From NCBI GenBank assembly GCA_022376925.1, contig JAIOJX010000004.1, forward strand, positions 122,971,123 to 123,035,122: a DNA stretch of 64,000 bases, given 5' to 3'. Shown here piece by piece: positions 42,484 to 54,262 of the stretch. The position numbers and the translations under genes are program-made. The notes below the pieces were generated by a model, which saw nothing but the letters and a program-made list of their open reading frames with translations, was not told the origin of the DNA and made no database searches. Each line of letters starts with the position of its first letter. Within the stretch, counting starts at the first letter, position 1. The DNA is from Tragulus kanchil (lineage: Eukaryota > Chordata > Mammalia > Artiodactyla > Tragulidae).

Positions 42484-44709
42484 GGACCCTCAGATTTTTA
42501 AGCAATTGACTTTGGTCCTTAAAATTTGTTATTTATTTTACCCCCTTCCAATTCTCCCTTTCAAAAATATCTATAAGAAAGTTTTTTTTTGTATTTTGAA
42601 TAGTTAAATTTAGGGCAGTGATAATTTTAAAATGTGTGGCTCTATCTTGGTCAATGGGGCAGCAGCTGGAATTCCAGCATAAAACTTGTCAATGGAGCAG
42701 AGACCATCTTTCAGCAGCTGTTGCTTTGTTAGCTCTCTGGCTGTTGACAGAGCTTCAGTTGCTGTAATCTGAGACTGAATAATTTCCAGGGTAAATTTTC
42801 TTCCTCTTGTTCCATGGCTTTTAGACTGTGCAGTCCGTCTATGGGGGCGATCAGACCCTCGTCCTTTCCAGTGAGGACGCTCCAGGCCCTGGGGTTTGGC
42901 TTCCATCCCAAGGACGGCTCTGCTGTGCTGTTCCTGTCATTTTTGGTGCTCTTCCTCCTGACCCCGAGTCCCCTATGTCACAAGGTCAAGTGCTTGAGAA
43001 AGAACATGATACAACAGCCAAGAGGAACTTAAAGGTCAGAGTTCTCTGTTCTCCTCTGGCTTGGACTCTGCCTGCCCGTGGGATCTTGAATTACCTCGAG
43101 AATTACCAAAGACGTGCAGCAAACCAGCCTCTGTCTTCTCCTCCTCAGAAGAGTCCTCTTTTCCCCAGCTTCCTGGACCCTCTAGCTTTCTCCAGCAATC
43201 TAAAGTTCAATGACTGAACACAATTTAATGATAGTGGTAAGCAGCATTGAGGACCTCCAGTGTTGGGGCGATCACTAGCTTTATTACTCTCTCAGCTACG
43301 CCTCAAGGAAACCTATGCAGATTATTATGCTAATTTATGGATGAGGAGACTGGGTTCTGGGAGGTTCAGTGGCTTGTCTAAGATGATTCATTGATTAGAG
43401 TCTGGATTTGATTTCAGACTTTGACCCTGTGAGAATGTCCACCTTCCTCGGGGAGCGCAGCCTAGGTATTCACAGGCAGCATAGTGGAGTCCACTGAGAT
43501 ACTGCATTCGATCCAGGCTGTGCCATCACACGGGTATATGACGGGGAACATCTCCTAACCGATTAGGGATCAAAACTGTGTCGCCTACATTGGCAGGTAA
43601 ACTCTTCACCACTGAGCTACCAGGGAAGCCCCGGACCCTCAGATTTTTAAGCAATTGACTTTGGTCCTTAAAATTTGTTATTTATTTTACCCCCTTCCAA
43701 TTCTCCCTTTCAAAAATATCTATAAGAAAGTTTTTTTTTGTATTTTGAATAGTTAAATTTAGGGCAGTGATAATTTTAAAATGTGTGGCTCTATCTTGGT
43801 CAATGGGGCAGCAGCTGGAATTCCAGCATAAAACTTGTCAATGGAGCAGAGACCATCTTTCAGCAGCTGTTGCTTTGTTAGCTCTCTGGCTGTTGACAGA
43901 GCTTCAGTTGCTGTAATCTGAGACTGAATAATTTCCAGGGTAAATTTTCTTCCTCTTGTTCCATGGCTTTTAGACTGTGCAGTCCGTCTATGGGGGCGAT
44001 CAGACCCTCGTCCTTTCCAGTGAGGACGCTCCAGGCCCTGGGGTTTGGCTTCCATCCCAAGGACGGCTCTGCTGTGCTGTTCCTGTCATTTTTGGTGCTC
44101 TTCCTCCTGACCCCGAGTCCCCTATGTCACAAGGTCAAGTGCTTGAGAAAGAACATGATACAACAGCCAAGAGGAACTTAAAGGTCAGAGTTCTCTGTTC
44201 TCCTCTGGCTTGGACTCTGCCTGCCCGTGGGATCTTGAATTACCTCGAGAATTACCAAAGACGTGCAGCAAACCAGCCTCTGTCTTCTCCTCCTCAGAAG
44301 AGTCCTCTTTTCCCCAGCTTCCTGGACCCTCTAGCTTTCTCCAGCAATCTAAAGTTCAATGACTGAACACAATTTAATGATAGTGGTAAGCAGCATTGAG
44401 GACCTCCAGTGTTGGGGCGATCACTAGCTTTATTACTCTCTCAGCTACGCCTCAAGGAAACCTATGCAGATTATTATGCTAATTTATGGATGAGGAGACT
44501 GGGTTCTGGGAGGTTCAGTGGCTTGTCTAAGATGATTCATTGATTAGAGTCTGGATTTGATTTCAGACTTTGACCCTGTGAGAATGTCCACCTTCCTCGG
44601 GGAGCGCAGCCTAGGTATTCACAGGCAGCATAGTGGAGTCCACTGAGATACTGCATTCGATCCAGGCTGTGCCATCACACGGGTATATGACGGGGAACAT
44701 CTCCTAACC
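42412..44709. repeat. Tandem duplication 13 (~1.149 kb x 2)
   Basis: Copy 1 is 42412-43560 and copy 2 is 43561-44709, with no differences noticed by eye and a blunt junction. Content: SINE head, an unassigned stretch (42490-43290) with several 70-130 codon open frames on both strands that overlap and resemble nothing I know, and MIR relics. Confidence 0.97.
43290..43425 (+). repeat. MIR SINE relic
   Basis: 'attattatgctaatttatgg', 'atgaggagactgggttctgg', 'gaggttcagtggcttgtcta' follow the MIR 3' core order. Repeated at 44439-44574. Confidence 0.75.
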
Positions 44710-44760
44710 TTTAGAACACCAGCATCCTCCTCTGCAAGGTGAAGGATTCTGTCATACCTC
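44618..44760 (+). repeat. MIR SINE relic
   Basis: 'ggagtccactgagatactgc', 'ttcgatccaggctgtgccat', 'catctcctaacctttagaac', then 'ctctgcaaggtgaagg': the MIR head and core in order. It crosses the right edge of duplication 13. The partial copy at 43470-43560 is cut by the junction. Confidence 0.7.
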
Positions 44761-44769
44761 AGGCCAAGA

Positions 44770-45482
44770 TTCTGGTGTCCCCCGAATCTAGACACAGGGA
44801 GGAAGGAGGGAGGCATTGCATGCGTAAAAACCTGGGCGAGGGGGAGGTTCAGTGGTGGAGAGAAGGCTGATCAGGTTTTCTTGCATTTTCGGAGGGATGG
44901 GTGCAGGCTGGACTGTGACAAACTGCACATGTGGATGAAGGAGGTGTTTGAGGCAGGCTGGGGACGAGTCTGACCGCGTATCAAGGGATCATTGTCCTTT
45001 GGGCCCTAGTTGGTGGAGTGAGAGCTCGGGGCCCTGTTCTGAGCCCCCAGCGCCCTCCCTTCCTACGTCTGTCTCTTCCTTTTCAGTGCACCTTCTCTTG
45101 CTCCAAGGTCCCTACAGGCCTCAGTAACCTTCATGTGGGAGTTGCCAGTGCCAGGGACAGGGCATAGGTGGGGAAGGAAGAAAAAGACTGGGCTCTGGGT
45201 TCCACCCAAATGGGTTCCTCTCCTCGCCACTGGGAGCCAGACCCTTCGGCTTCCTGGAGCCTCATGTTCTTGTGCTAACAAGGTCCTCTGCTCACTCTTC
45301 CCAGCACTCCTTCCCAGTCACCTGAACTTCTCCAGGGCAGTACAGGGGGCTTCCCTGTACCTAAGCTTTCTGCATCCATCCATCCATACAGCTCGCCCAG
45401 AAGCTCCTTCCCCCAAAGCCTGTGCCCCCTGCTTGTGAGCTGCTCTCTGAACACCCAGATAGCAGCAAAACCTGTTACTGAA
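44770..45482. other. No recognised feature
   Basis: Moderately GC-rich unique sequence. Open frames to 101 codons on the plus strand lack support. Confidence 0.5.
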
Positions 45483-45499
45483 CCAGATTCCTTTCTTTC

Positions 45500-45824
45500 T
45501 TTTTTTTTTTAAACATTTATTTATTTATTTATTTTTGGTGGGGATGGGGAGGGAGGGGGGTAGGAGGGCCACTTCCACTGGTCTTTCGTTTGTCTAGTTT
45601 CATCCATCTTTGTTCTTTGGCCCACGTGGGCCTCCCATCGCGGTGGCATCTGTTGTCGCAGAGCACCAGCTCTGGGCGCATGTGCTCCAGAGCTCTGGCT
45701 CGGTAATTGGACACATCGGTCCAGCCGCTCCGCGGCACGTGGGATCTTCCCAGGCCAGGGATCAAACCGGCGCCCCTTGCACTGCAAGGTGGTGTCCTTA
45801 CCCACTGGACCACCAGGGAAGCCT
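45500..45824 (-). mobile_element. tRNA-Glu-derived SINE, form A (C-rich tail)
   Basis: Minus-strand element with G-rich plus-strand segment (45537-45570), complete body and head 'ggaccaccagggaagcc'. Target-site duplications CCAGATTCCTTTCTTTC and CCAGATTCCTTTTCTT flank it. A sense frame of over 90 codons is open through body and tail. Confidence 0.92.
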
Positions 45825-46642
45825 CCAGATTCCTTTTCTTTGACCAACGTACATCAGGCCAAACCTTGAAATACTGAGGTTTGCAGCAGAGAAAGGGTTT
45901 ATAGAGACAGCCAAGTGGAAAAATGGAAAAACAAACTCAAAACCCCTCCATGAAGGCAAGGAGCTGGGCATATTTATGGGATAAAGTTGAAGCCTGGAGA
46001 GTGTGAGGGAAGGTGATTGGAAATAAGAACAGTTGAGATGATCATTGTCCTGCACAGCTGAAACTAATCTAAGCCTTTCTCATGGGCTACGTGTTCCTCA
46101 CAAATGCCCAATTGAAGGGTTGGTGATTTTAATCAGTCGTAACTGGCTCAAGTTCAAATTGGACACGGCTGACTCAAAGTTCCTGAAACAGCTTGGGCAA
46201 ACAATTAGGACTACAATTTATGTTTTTGCAAGTTTTCTGTAGTCACAGTTAAAGTGAGCTTGATCAATGAAGGCGGGTTACAGGTTTAATGGATAATTAC
46301 TTTTTGCATAGGTGGGGAAGGAAGAAAAGACTGGGCTCTGGGTTCCACCCAAATGGGTTCCTCTCCTCGCCACTGGGAGCCAGACCCTTCGGCTTCCTGG
46401 AGCCTCATGTTCTTGTGCTAACAAGGTCCTCTGCTCACTCTTCCCAGCACTCCTTCCCAGTCACCTGAACTTCTCCAGGGCAGTACAGGGGGCTTCCCTG
46501 TACCTAAGCTTTCTGCATCCATCCATCCATACAGCTCGCCCAGAAGCTCCTTCCCCCAAAGCCTGTGCCCCCTGCTTGTGAGCTGCTCTCTGAACACCCA
46601 GATAGCAGCAAAACCTGTTACTGAACCAGATTCCTTTCTTTC

Positions 46643-46967
46643 TTTTTTTTTTTAAACATTTATTTATTTATTTATTTTTGGTGGGGATGGGGAGGGAGGG
46701 GGGTAGGAGGGCCACTTCCACTGGTCTTTCGTTTGTCTAGTTTCATCCATCTTTGTTCTTTGGCCCACGTGGGCCTCCCATCGCGGTGGCATCTGTTGTC
46801 GCAGAGCACCAGCTCTGGGCGCATGTGCTCCAGAGCTCTGGCTCGGTAATTGGACACATCGGTCCAGCCGCTCCGCGGCACGTGGGATCTTCCCAGGCCA
46901 GGGATCAAACCGGCGCCCCTTGCACTGCAAGGTGGTGTCCTTACCCACTGGACCACCAGGGAAGCCT
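46643..46967 (-). mobile_element. tRNA-Glu-derived SINE, form A (second copy)
   Basis: Same insertion as 45500-45824, repeated by tandem duplication 14. Confidence 0.92.
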
Positions 46968-47539
46968 CCAGATTCCTTTTCTTTGACCAACGTACATCAG
47001 GCCAAACCTTGAAATACTGAGGTTTGCAGCAGAGAAAGGGTTTATAGAGACAGCCAAGTGGAAAAATGGAAAAACAAACTCAAAACCCCTCCATGAAGGC
47101 AAGGAGCTGGGCATATTTATGGGATAAAGTTGAAGCCTGGAGAGTGTGAGGGAAGGTGATTGGAAATAAGAACAGTTGAGATGATCATTGTCCTGCACAG
47201 CTGAAACTAATCTAAGCCTTTCTCATGGGCTACGTGTTCCTCACAAATGCCCAATTGAAGGGTTGGTGATTTTAATCAGTCGTAACTGGCTCAAGTTCAA
47301 ATTGGACACGGCTGACTCAAAGTTCCTGAAAAACAGCTTGGGCAAACAATTAGGCTACGTGACACTTAGTGGTATTTATGTTTTTTGCAAGTTTTCTGTA
47401 GTCACAGTTAAAGTGAGCTTGATCAATGAAGGCGGGTTACAGGTTTAATGGATTCTAACTGATAATTACTTTCTGTTTCAAAGCTACAATTTGTTGAAGG
47501 TCTGGTAATGTCCCAGGTATTTTAATGTTAGCCTTAGGT

Positions 47540-47700
47540 AGGTTATCTAGCTTGATTTATTTCTAGGAGCCAGCTAGCATTCCGCCATTTGCTTTTGAGA
47601 AAATTGTAACTAAGAGTTTGAGCTGCCCAGTTAGCCAGCTAGTGAAAGGCAGAGACTGTATTCAAACCAGTTTTCCTGACTGGATGAAAACCTTTGCCTT
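47540..47700 (+). repeat. MIR-like relic
   Basis: 'cagttagccagctagtgaaa' and 'ggcagagactgtattcaaac' match the MIR 3' core. The upstream part is too diverged to place. Confidence 0.5.
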
Positions 47701-47705
47701 AGAAC

Positions 47706-48108
47706 CTATCATAAAAAGTGAAGTAAGTCAAAAACAGAAGAACAGGTACAATATACTAACACATATATGGAATCTAGTAGGATGGTAATGATAACACACG
47801 CAGTGAAGCAATGGAAAAGCGGACATGGACAGTAGACATATGGACATTGTGGGGAATGACCAGTGTGTGGGAGGCGTAAAGGAAGTAGCATGAAAACCTA
47901 TAATATCATATGTGAAAAAAATAGCTATTGTCATTGCATTGTGAGAAAAGGGGATCCTGCAGGGGTGCTGTGTGATGGCCTGGAGGGGTGGGATGGGGAG
48001 GGGATATACATATGACTAATCTGGGATCATACATATCTGTAAACAACTAAATTCTGTAAAAGTAAAAAGTCAAACAAAAATTAAAAAAAAAAACAAAAAC
48101 GAAAAAAA
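47706..48108 (+). mobile_element. L1 3'-end fragment (sense)
   Basis: 'aagtgaagtaagtcaaaaac', 'atatggaatctagtagga', 'gtgatggcctggaggggtgg' and 'gatcatacatatctgtaaac' give the artiodactyl L1 3' end in order, ending in an A-rich tail (about 48080-48108). No ORF2 frame is intact; only the terminal part is present. Confidence 0.85.
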
Positions 48109-48184
48109 TCCCTCTGCCTTTCCAAGGCTATTTATCAAGACTGCTTTCTTAGCTTAAAGTTAAAATATGCATTTGTAATCAGTA

Positions 48185-48490
48185 TTTTAAAAATGAAGCA
48201 TACTTGATTGACAGTGCTGTGTTAACTTCTGCTGTACAGCAGAGTGATTCAGTTATATATACATGCACATTCTTTTTAATATTCTTTTCCATTATGGTTT
48301 ATCATAGAATGTAAAATACAGTTCCTGGTGTTATATAATAGAATCTTGTTTTTTGCCCATTCTGTGTAAAAGCTGACATCTGCTACCCCAACCTCCCACT
48401 TTGCCCCTCCCTCTGGGCCCTCCCCCTTGGCAACCATCGGTCTGTTTTCTACGTCTGTGTTTATGTTCCATAGATAGGTTCATTTGCAAA
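48185..48490 (-). mobile_element. L1 3'-end fragment (reverse)
   Basis: 'ttgacagtgctgtgttaact', 'ctgtacagcagagtgattca', 'acattctttttaatattctt', 'ggcaaccatcggtctgtttt' are L1 3' UTR segments in reverse order. It lies tail-to-tail with the preceding sense fragment, so it is probably a separate older insertion. Confidence 0.8.
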
Positions 48491-48798
48491 CACACATTCT
48501 GATCAGATATAGTGTGCAGCGGGGCCTCTGATAGAGTATCTGAGGTCATGACTGTCCCAAGTGAACTGGGACTGCGTTCGCATCCATATTTCACAGCTGC
48601 TTCTTGTCCCGTCTCTCACAAGCCCCAGCTTGAAGGGTGGGTATCGGCCAGCCATTAGGAAGGAAGCAACATGATGAAGTAAGTCATCCCAGACAGGCTG
48701 CTGTGCTGGCTGAGTTGGGGTTTGTTTTCCTCTGTGGGGTGAACAGGGAAGGGCCTCCAGTCACGGAGTGTTTCTGAATTTCCCATCACTGTCCTTGT
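48491..48798. other. No recognised feature
   Basis: Short unique stretch between an L1 end and a Bov-tA. Confidence 0.5.
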
Positions 48799-49012
48799 GT
48801 GCTTCAGACATGTACAACTCTGTGTGACCCTGTGGTCTGTGGCCTGCCAGGCACCTCTGTCCATGGGGTTCTCCAGGCATGAATACTGGAGTGGGTTGCC
48901 ATGCCCTTCTTCAGGGTATTTTCCCGACCCAGGGATTGCACCCCTATTTTTATGTCTTCTGCATTGGCAGGCACGCTCTTTACCACTGGCACCACCTGGG
49001 AAACCTGAATAT
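48799..49012 (-). mobile_element. Bov-tA SINE
   Basis: Minus-strand element: 'cacctctgtccatggggttc', 'gaatactggagtgggttgcc', 'cccgacccagggattgcacc', head 'ctggcaccacctgggaaacc'. An insertion 'tatttttatgtcttctg' sits between B-box region and head. Confidence 0.9.
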
Positions 49013-51073
49013 TAGCATGTGCTGTTGTTAAATTGATAAGGGTTCTTTACCTCTTTTTTCTTCTAGAGCAAGGCACCCAAAGGCCCCATTTCCCAGCAGG
49101 CTCAAAGCCAACCTCTTTCTGCGCTCTTGCCAGTGAGGCGCTGCGTGCCCACCTGTTAACTTCTTTCTCCCCTTTAGAAATAGACTTTGTAAAGGAAGGT
49201 GATTAACCCCAAAGGAACCTCGAGTTGGTGGGGTTTCTGGCTGGTAAGGGTTTCTGATTCCTCTGAAATCACACCCCAGATGAGCCTCCGCCTGCTCCAG
49301 GAGTGAGGAAAGGGAGATGACAGAGCCCAGGGCTGCTCACACCTCCCCACCCCAACTCAGCTGTCTGTCGGTCCCCATCCCCGAGGCAGGCAGCCCAGAC
49401 CTTGAGGGTTTTTAAAGTAACAGCCTGATGGTCTGCTCCGGGAGATTGCCTTCACTGGACGCACTCTGGTTTCCTACTGCTGCAGACTGTGCCCCTCCAC
49501 TTCCTGGATGCAGCTCGGACCCCTGGGCTCCTCCTCCTCCTCCTCAGTGGCCTGAGGAAGGGGACCCCGGGGAAGAGGATGGGTGATGCCCTGGAGGAGC
49601 TAGAAGTTCTGCAGCGCCTAGGTGACTACTGGCTCAGCAGTTCTCACTGGAGTAGGGAGGAGACAGTCTGAGGGGAGATTCTAGATCTTAAATATTTGGG
49701 AAACTGAGGGTAGAAGAAAGGCTATGGGAGAAGAGAAGAAATCCACCAGACCTATAGGATCGAGAAAAAGAGGTCACAGCAGCACAGTTAGGGGACCCGT
49801 GTCCCAGACCCGCTGAAGTGGGGGACACCGTCCATAAGGGTGTCTTCAAGTCAGATGAAAGACTTATTTTATACCAAATTACTGACTTTAGATTTGTTTA
49901 GCCTTCCACTGCATGACATACTTGAATTTTCTAAGCCATTTTGCTGTTTATTTATTTCTGGGCACCTCTGTCCATGGGGTTCTCCAGGCATGAATACATG
50001 GGTTGCCATGCCCTTCTTCAGGGTATTTTCCCGACCCAGGGATTGCACCCCTATTTTTATGTCTTCTGCATTGGCAGGCACGCCTTTACCACTGGCACCA
50101 CCTGGGAAACCTGAATATTAGCATGTGCTGTTGTTAAATTGATAAGGGTTCTTTACCTCTTTTTTCTTCTAGAGCAAGGCACCCAAAGGCCCCATTTCCC
50201 AGCAGGCTCAAAGCCAACCTCTTTCTGCGCTCTTGCCAGTGAGGCGCTGCGTGCCCACCTGTTAACTTCTTTCTCCCCTTTAGAAATAGACTTTGTAAAG
50301 GAAGGTGATTAACCCCAAAGGAACCTCGAGTTGGTGGGGTTTCTGGCTGGTAAGGGTTTCTGATTCCTCTGAAATCACACCCCAGATGAGCCTCCGCCTG
50401 CTCCAGGAGTGAGGAAAGGGAGATGACAGAGCCCAGGGCTGCTCACACCTCCCCACCCCAACTCAGCTGTCTGTCGGTCCCCATCCCCGAGGCAGGCAGC
50501 CCAGACCTTGAGGGTTTTTAAAGTAACAGCCTGATGGTCTGCTCCGGGAGATTGCCTTCACTGGACGCACTCTGGTTTCCTACTGCTGCAGACTGTGCCC
50601 CTCCACTTCCTGGATGCAGCTCGGACCCCTGGGCTCCTCCTCCTCCTCCTCAGTGGCCTGAGGAAGGGGACCCCGGGGAAGAGGATGGGTGATGCCCTGG
50701 AGGAGCTAGAAGTTCTGCAGCGCCTAGGTGACTACTGGCTCAGCAGTTCTCACTGGAGTAGGGAGGAGACAGTCTGAGGGGAGATTCTAGATCTTAAATA
50801 TTTGGGAAACTGAGGGTAGAAGAAAGGCTATGGGAGAAGAGAAGAAATCCACCAGACCTATAGGATCGAGAAAAAGAGGTCACAGCAGCACAGTTAGGGG
50901 ACCCGTGTCCCAGACCCGCTGAAGTGGGGGACACCGTCCATAAGGGTGTCTTCAAGTCAGATGAAAGACTTATTTTATACCAAATTACTGACTTTAGATT
51001 TGTTTAGCCTTCCACTGCATGACATACTTGAATTTTCTAAGCCATTTTTGCTGTTTATTTATTTCTGGGCACT
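48850..51073. repeat. Tandem duplication 15 (~1.11 kb x 2)
   Basis: Copy 1 is 48850-49960 and copy 2 is 49961-51073. The junction shares GGGCAC. The first ~130 bases of copy 2 are error-rich ('gaatacatgggttgcc' for 'gaatactggagtgggttgcc', two bases lost at 'cacgcctttacc'). The unit is moderately GC-rich (49440-49680) with no supported gene. Confidence 0.97.
49961..50118 (-). mobile_element. Bov-tA SINE fragment made by duplication
   Basis: Head part of the SINE at 48799-49012, beginning at the junction of duplication 15 and carrying several small deletions. Confidence 0.9.
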
Positions 51074-52872
51074 TTAACATGGGTGGGAGAAAGGATGTGA
51101 ACACACCACAGCCTCTGCAGGCAGGTACATTTACTCTTAATAAACTGCCGAGAACAACCTCCTGGTGGGAGCAGGCGACTTGCTGTTGGTCAGGCGTCTG
51201 AGGTTGAGTTTTCTCTTAGGAAAGTGTGGGAGAAATTACCCACCTTGTTTTTCATATACAGCTGTTGTGAGGATTCAGTGGGTTAACAGACTGTTTGCTT
51301 ATCTTATCAAAAGCCTACTCTGCCCACCCTCCTTCCAAACGTTTGGGGTTCTCAGTGAACTAGACAGATGAGAACCCTGATGTCAAACGACTTACATTCC
51401 ATTATGCATCCATGGTCTTCAACTTTTTAAAAAAATTCAAAATTAGGTACTTCTGCCCTTTGTTCAGTTATAATCTTACCTGGGAATAAAATATGTAAAA
51501 TAAATAAAAAGGAAATAAGATCAGGGACTAAAATTCTGCCTGTTTTTCCCAGCCCCAACCTCCCCAGTGGACTTTGGGAGCCCTGTGTGGGGACTACTTC
51601 TAGAAATTTCCTCACATGCACTCAGTGTGTGTGTGAGAACTCAGTGACTGCCGCCTTTGCAAAGACTGTGTAAGTAGCCCCACCCAGACCCCGTTTGCCG
51701 GCTAGACTAGCAGCAGAGAGAGCCTTCATGCTAGGCCTGCAGCACAAAGAGAGGGAGTGATCCTTGGTGAGAGCCGGTGAGATTTATTTAGAGCTGCAGC
51801 GCCTAGGTGACTACTGGCTCAGCAGTTCTCACTGGAGTAGGGAGGAGACAGTCTGAGGGGAGATTCTAGATCTTAAATATTTGGGAAACTGAGGGTAGAA
51901 GAAAGGCTATGGGAGAAGAGAAGAAATCCACCAGACCTATAGGATCGAGAAAAAGAGGTCACAGCAGCACAGTTAGGGGACCCGTGTCCCAGACCCGCTG
52001 AAGTGGGGACACCGTCCATAGGGGTGTCTTCGAGTCAGATGAAAGACTTATTTTATACCAAATTACTGACTTTAGATTTGTTTAGCCTTCCACTGCATGA
52101 CATACTTGAATTTTCTAAGCCATTTTTGCTGTTTATTTATTTCTGGGCACTTTAACATGGGTGGGAGAAAGGATGTGAACACACCACAGCCTCTGCAGGC
52201 AGGTACATTTACTCTTAATAAACTGCCGAGAACAACCTCCTGGTGGGAGCAGGCGACTTGCTGTTGGTCAGGCGTCTGAGGTTGAGTTTTCTCTTAGGAA
52301 AGTGTGGGAGAAATTACCCACCTTGTTTTTCATATACAGCTGTTGTGAGGATTCAGTGGGTTAACAGACTGTTTGCTTATCTTATCAAAAGCCTACTCTG
52401 CCCACCCTCCTTCCAAACGTTTGGGGTTCTCAGTGAACTAGACAGATGAGAACCCTGATGTCAAACGACTTACATTCCATTATGCATCCATGGTCTTCAA
52501 CTTTTTAAAAAAATTCAAAATTAGGTACTTCTGCCCTTTGTTCAGTTATAATCTTACCTGGGAATAAAATATGTAAAATAAATAAAAAGGAAATAAGATC
52601 AGGGACTAAAATTCTGCCTGTTTTTCCCAGCCCCAACCTCCCCAGTGGACTTTGGGAGCCCTGTGTGGGGACTACTTCTAGAAATTTCCTCACATGCACT
52701 CAGTGTGTGTGTGAGAACTCAGTGACTGCCGCCTTTGCAAAGACTGTGTAAGTAGCCCCACCCAGACCCCGTTTGCCGGCTAGACTAGCAGCAGAGAGAG
52801 CCTTCATGCTAGGCCTGCAGCACAAAGAGAGGGAGTGATCCTTGGTGAGAGCCGGTGAGATTTATTTAGAGC
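50715..52872. repeat. Tandem duplication 16 (~1.08 kb x 2)
   Basis: Copy 1 is 50715-51793 and copy 2 is 51794-52872, offset 1079. The junction shares GAGC and lies in two similar words (CTGCAGCGCC, CCGCAGCCGG). It re-uses the right end of duplication 15, so about 350 bases occur three times (49609-49960, 50715-51067, 51794-52146). No gene, RNA or named repeat is seen in the unit. Confidence 0.96.
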
Positions 52873-53391
52873 CGCAGCCGGAGGAGAAGCTGCCTGCGTG
52901 GCTTCAGCAGAGGGACTGAGCTGCCGCCAGACCGGAGCCTGGCGGGAAGGGGCCCCGATCTCTGCTCCTTCCTCCCTCTCATTTCCTGCCGATATGCTCC
53001 AGGGGCTCAGTCCATCCAGAAACCGGAGGCAAGGAATCCCTCCTGCTGCAGGCGCAGAGCAGGGCGGGGAAAGGTAGGGAGTCGATGTGTCACCCGTGAC
53101 AGTGCCCTGTGCTGTGCCAGGCACCGTGCGAGGTGCTGCCCGTACAAAATGAGCGATCTGCAGCCGCATGCTAGAAGATCATAGGGCAGCAGTCCCTCCA
53201 GGAGAGTGTGATGAAGGCAAGCGCTGGCTTAGAATCATGTCCAGAGAAAGACCAAACGACAGCTCAGAAACGATCTAGACGGTGGAATCCTCACGCACAG
53301 CGCAGCGTCCATGCAACGGCAGCCTCTGAGCTGAAAGCCGCATTGACAGCCAGTGTCTTTCTGTTTCTCTGACAGGGTCCTGTCAGGGAAA
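52873..53391. other. GC-rich stretch with an L2/MIR3-like scrap
   Basis: Several CpGs at 52870-52960, but too short and sparse for a clear island. 'ctgtgccaggcaccgtgcga' at about 53112-53135 resembles the common L2/MIR3 'tgtgccaggcactgtgctag' word. No gene supported. Confidence 0.4.
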
Positions 53392-54071
53392 TGGAGATCC
53401 TTGATCCTCACATAATTCAGCAACCCGGTCTCCTTGTCAGCAAAGACTGATTTTCTAATAGCATCAAAAGGTGTTCTCAATAAGAGGAGTAAGGAAGAGG
53501 GACAGACCCCCCACGACCCCCCCACTCACGTGCCACATCAGCTCATGCTGTTCTGTCATCTCAGGAGGCAAAAAGGCTGCAACTGTGCAAAATGTGATAA
53601 ACCACGAAACAGGATAGAACATGACATCTGCTCCTTCAACGGTGAAACCTGAGCTGCAGCTTTGTGGGTTTGGTGAATGTGCTGTGTTGTGGGGGTGTGG
53701 GTGTGTGCCATTCTGAACACTGAAAATGAAGATAAGCTATGTGGTAGTCTGGACTGGCCCCTGCATTAAATGATTGCCTTCCCATCTCAGTATGTCTGCA
53801 TCGTGAAGGGAGTAGAAGTGGAGGTGGGTGTGGCAGGGCTCCTGTCACCTAAGCCATGGCCGCTGTTCTGCAGTGACTGGCTGAAGGTCCCAAGAAGCCC
53901 CAGGGGTTTGCCAGTTCCCTTCACCCCCTGTAGGAAGACCTGCCCAGCAAGAGTGGACAAGTTTCATCCTAAGTATTACAGCTCAATCTCAAATTGAAAC
54001 TCCACTGGGATTGTTAGGAAAAATGGAAATAAATTCTCAGTCAGATGGATGAAAAGCATTGTTTTTGGTCT

Positions 54072-54262
54072 GGGACTTCCCTGGTGGTGCAGGCTAGGAC
54101 ACTGAGCTCCCAAGGCTGAGGGCCCGAGTTTGAGTTCTGGTCAGGGAACTAGGTCCCGCCTGCTGCAGCTAAGATCCCAAATCCCATTATCAAACATCGA
54201 AGATCCTTCGTGCTGCACCTGAGACCCGGCACAGTCAAATAAGTAAATATTTTTAAAAAGGA
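54072..54262 (+). mobile_element. CHR-1-type SINE
   Basis: 'gggacttccctggtggtgca' head, 'gagtttgagttctggtcagg' B-box region, 'gaactaggtcccgcctgctg', then 'cacagtcaaataagtaaata' tail. Confidence 0.85.

Larger units (their letters stand above)
45162..47472. repeat. Tandem duplication 14 (~1.144 kb x 2)
   Basis: Copy 1 is 45162-46305 and copy 2 is 46306-47472. The last ~150 bases of copy 1 are degraded relative to copy 2: 'attaggactacaatttatg' where copy 2 has 32 bases, and nine bases lost near 46291. Otherwise identical apart from homopolymers. Each copy has a complete form A SINE. Confidence 0.97.

Noticed and set aside
42610..43217. Overlapping frames of 98 codons (minus) and 129 codons (plus), repeated about 1149 bases later
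   Set aside because: I do not recognise either peptide. Both strands are open over the same bases, there is no start or splice context, and the repetition is from tandem duplication 13. It could be an old pseudogene but I cannot support that.
49489..49671. 60-codon frame with a leucine-rich start, repeated at 50595-50777
   Set aside because: Looks superficially like a signal peptide, but there is no downstream coding, no conserved family and no splice donor in frame. The repeat is due to duplication 15.
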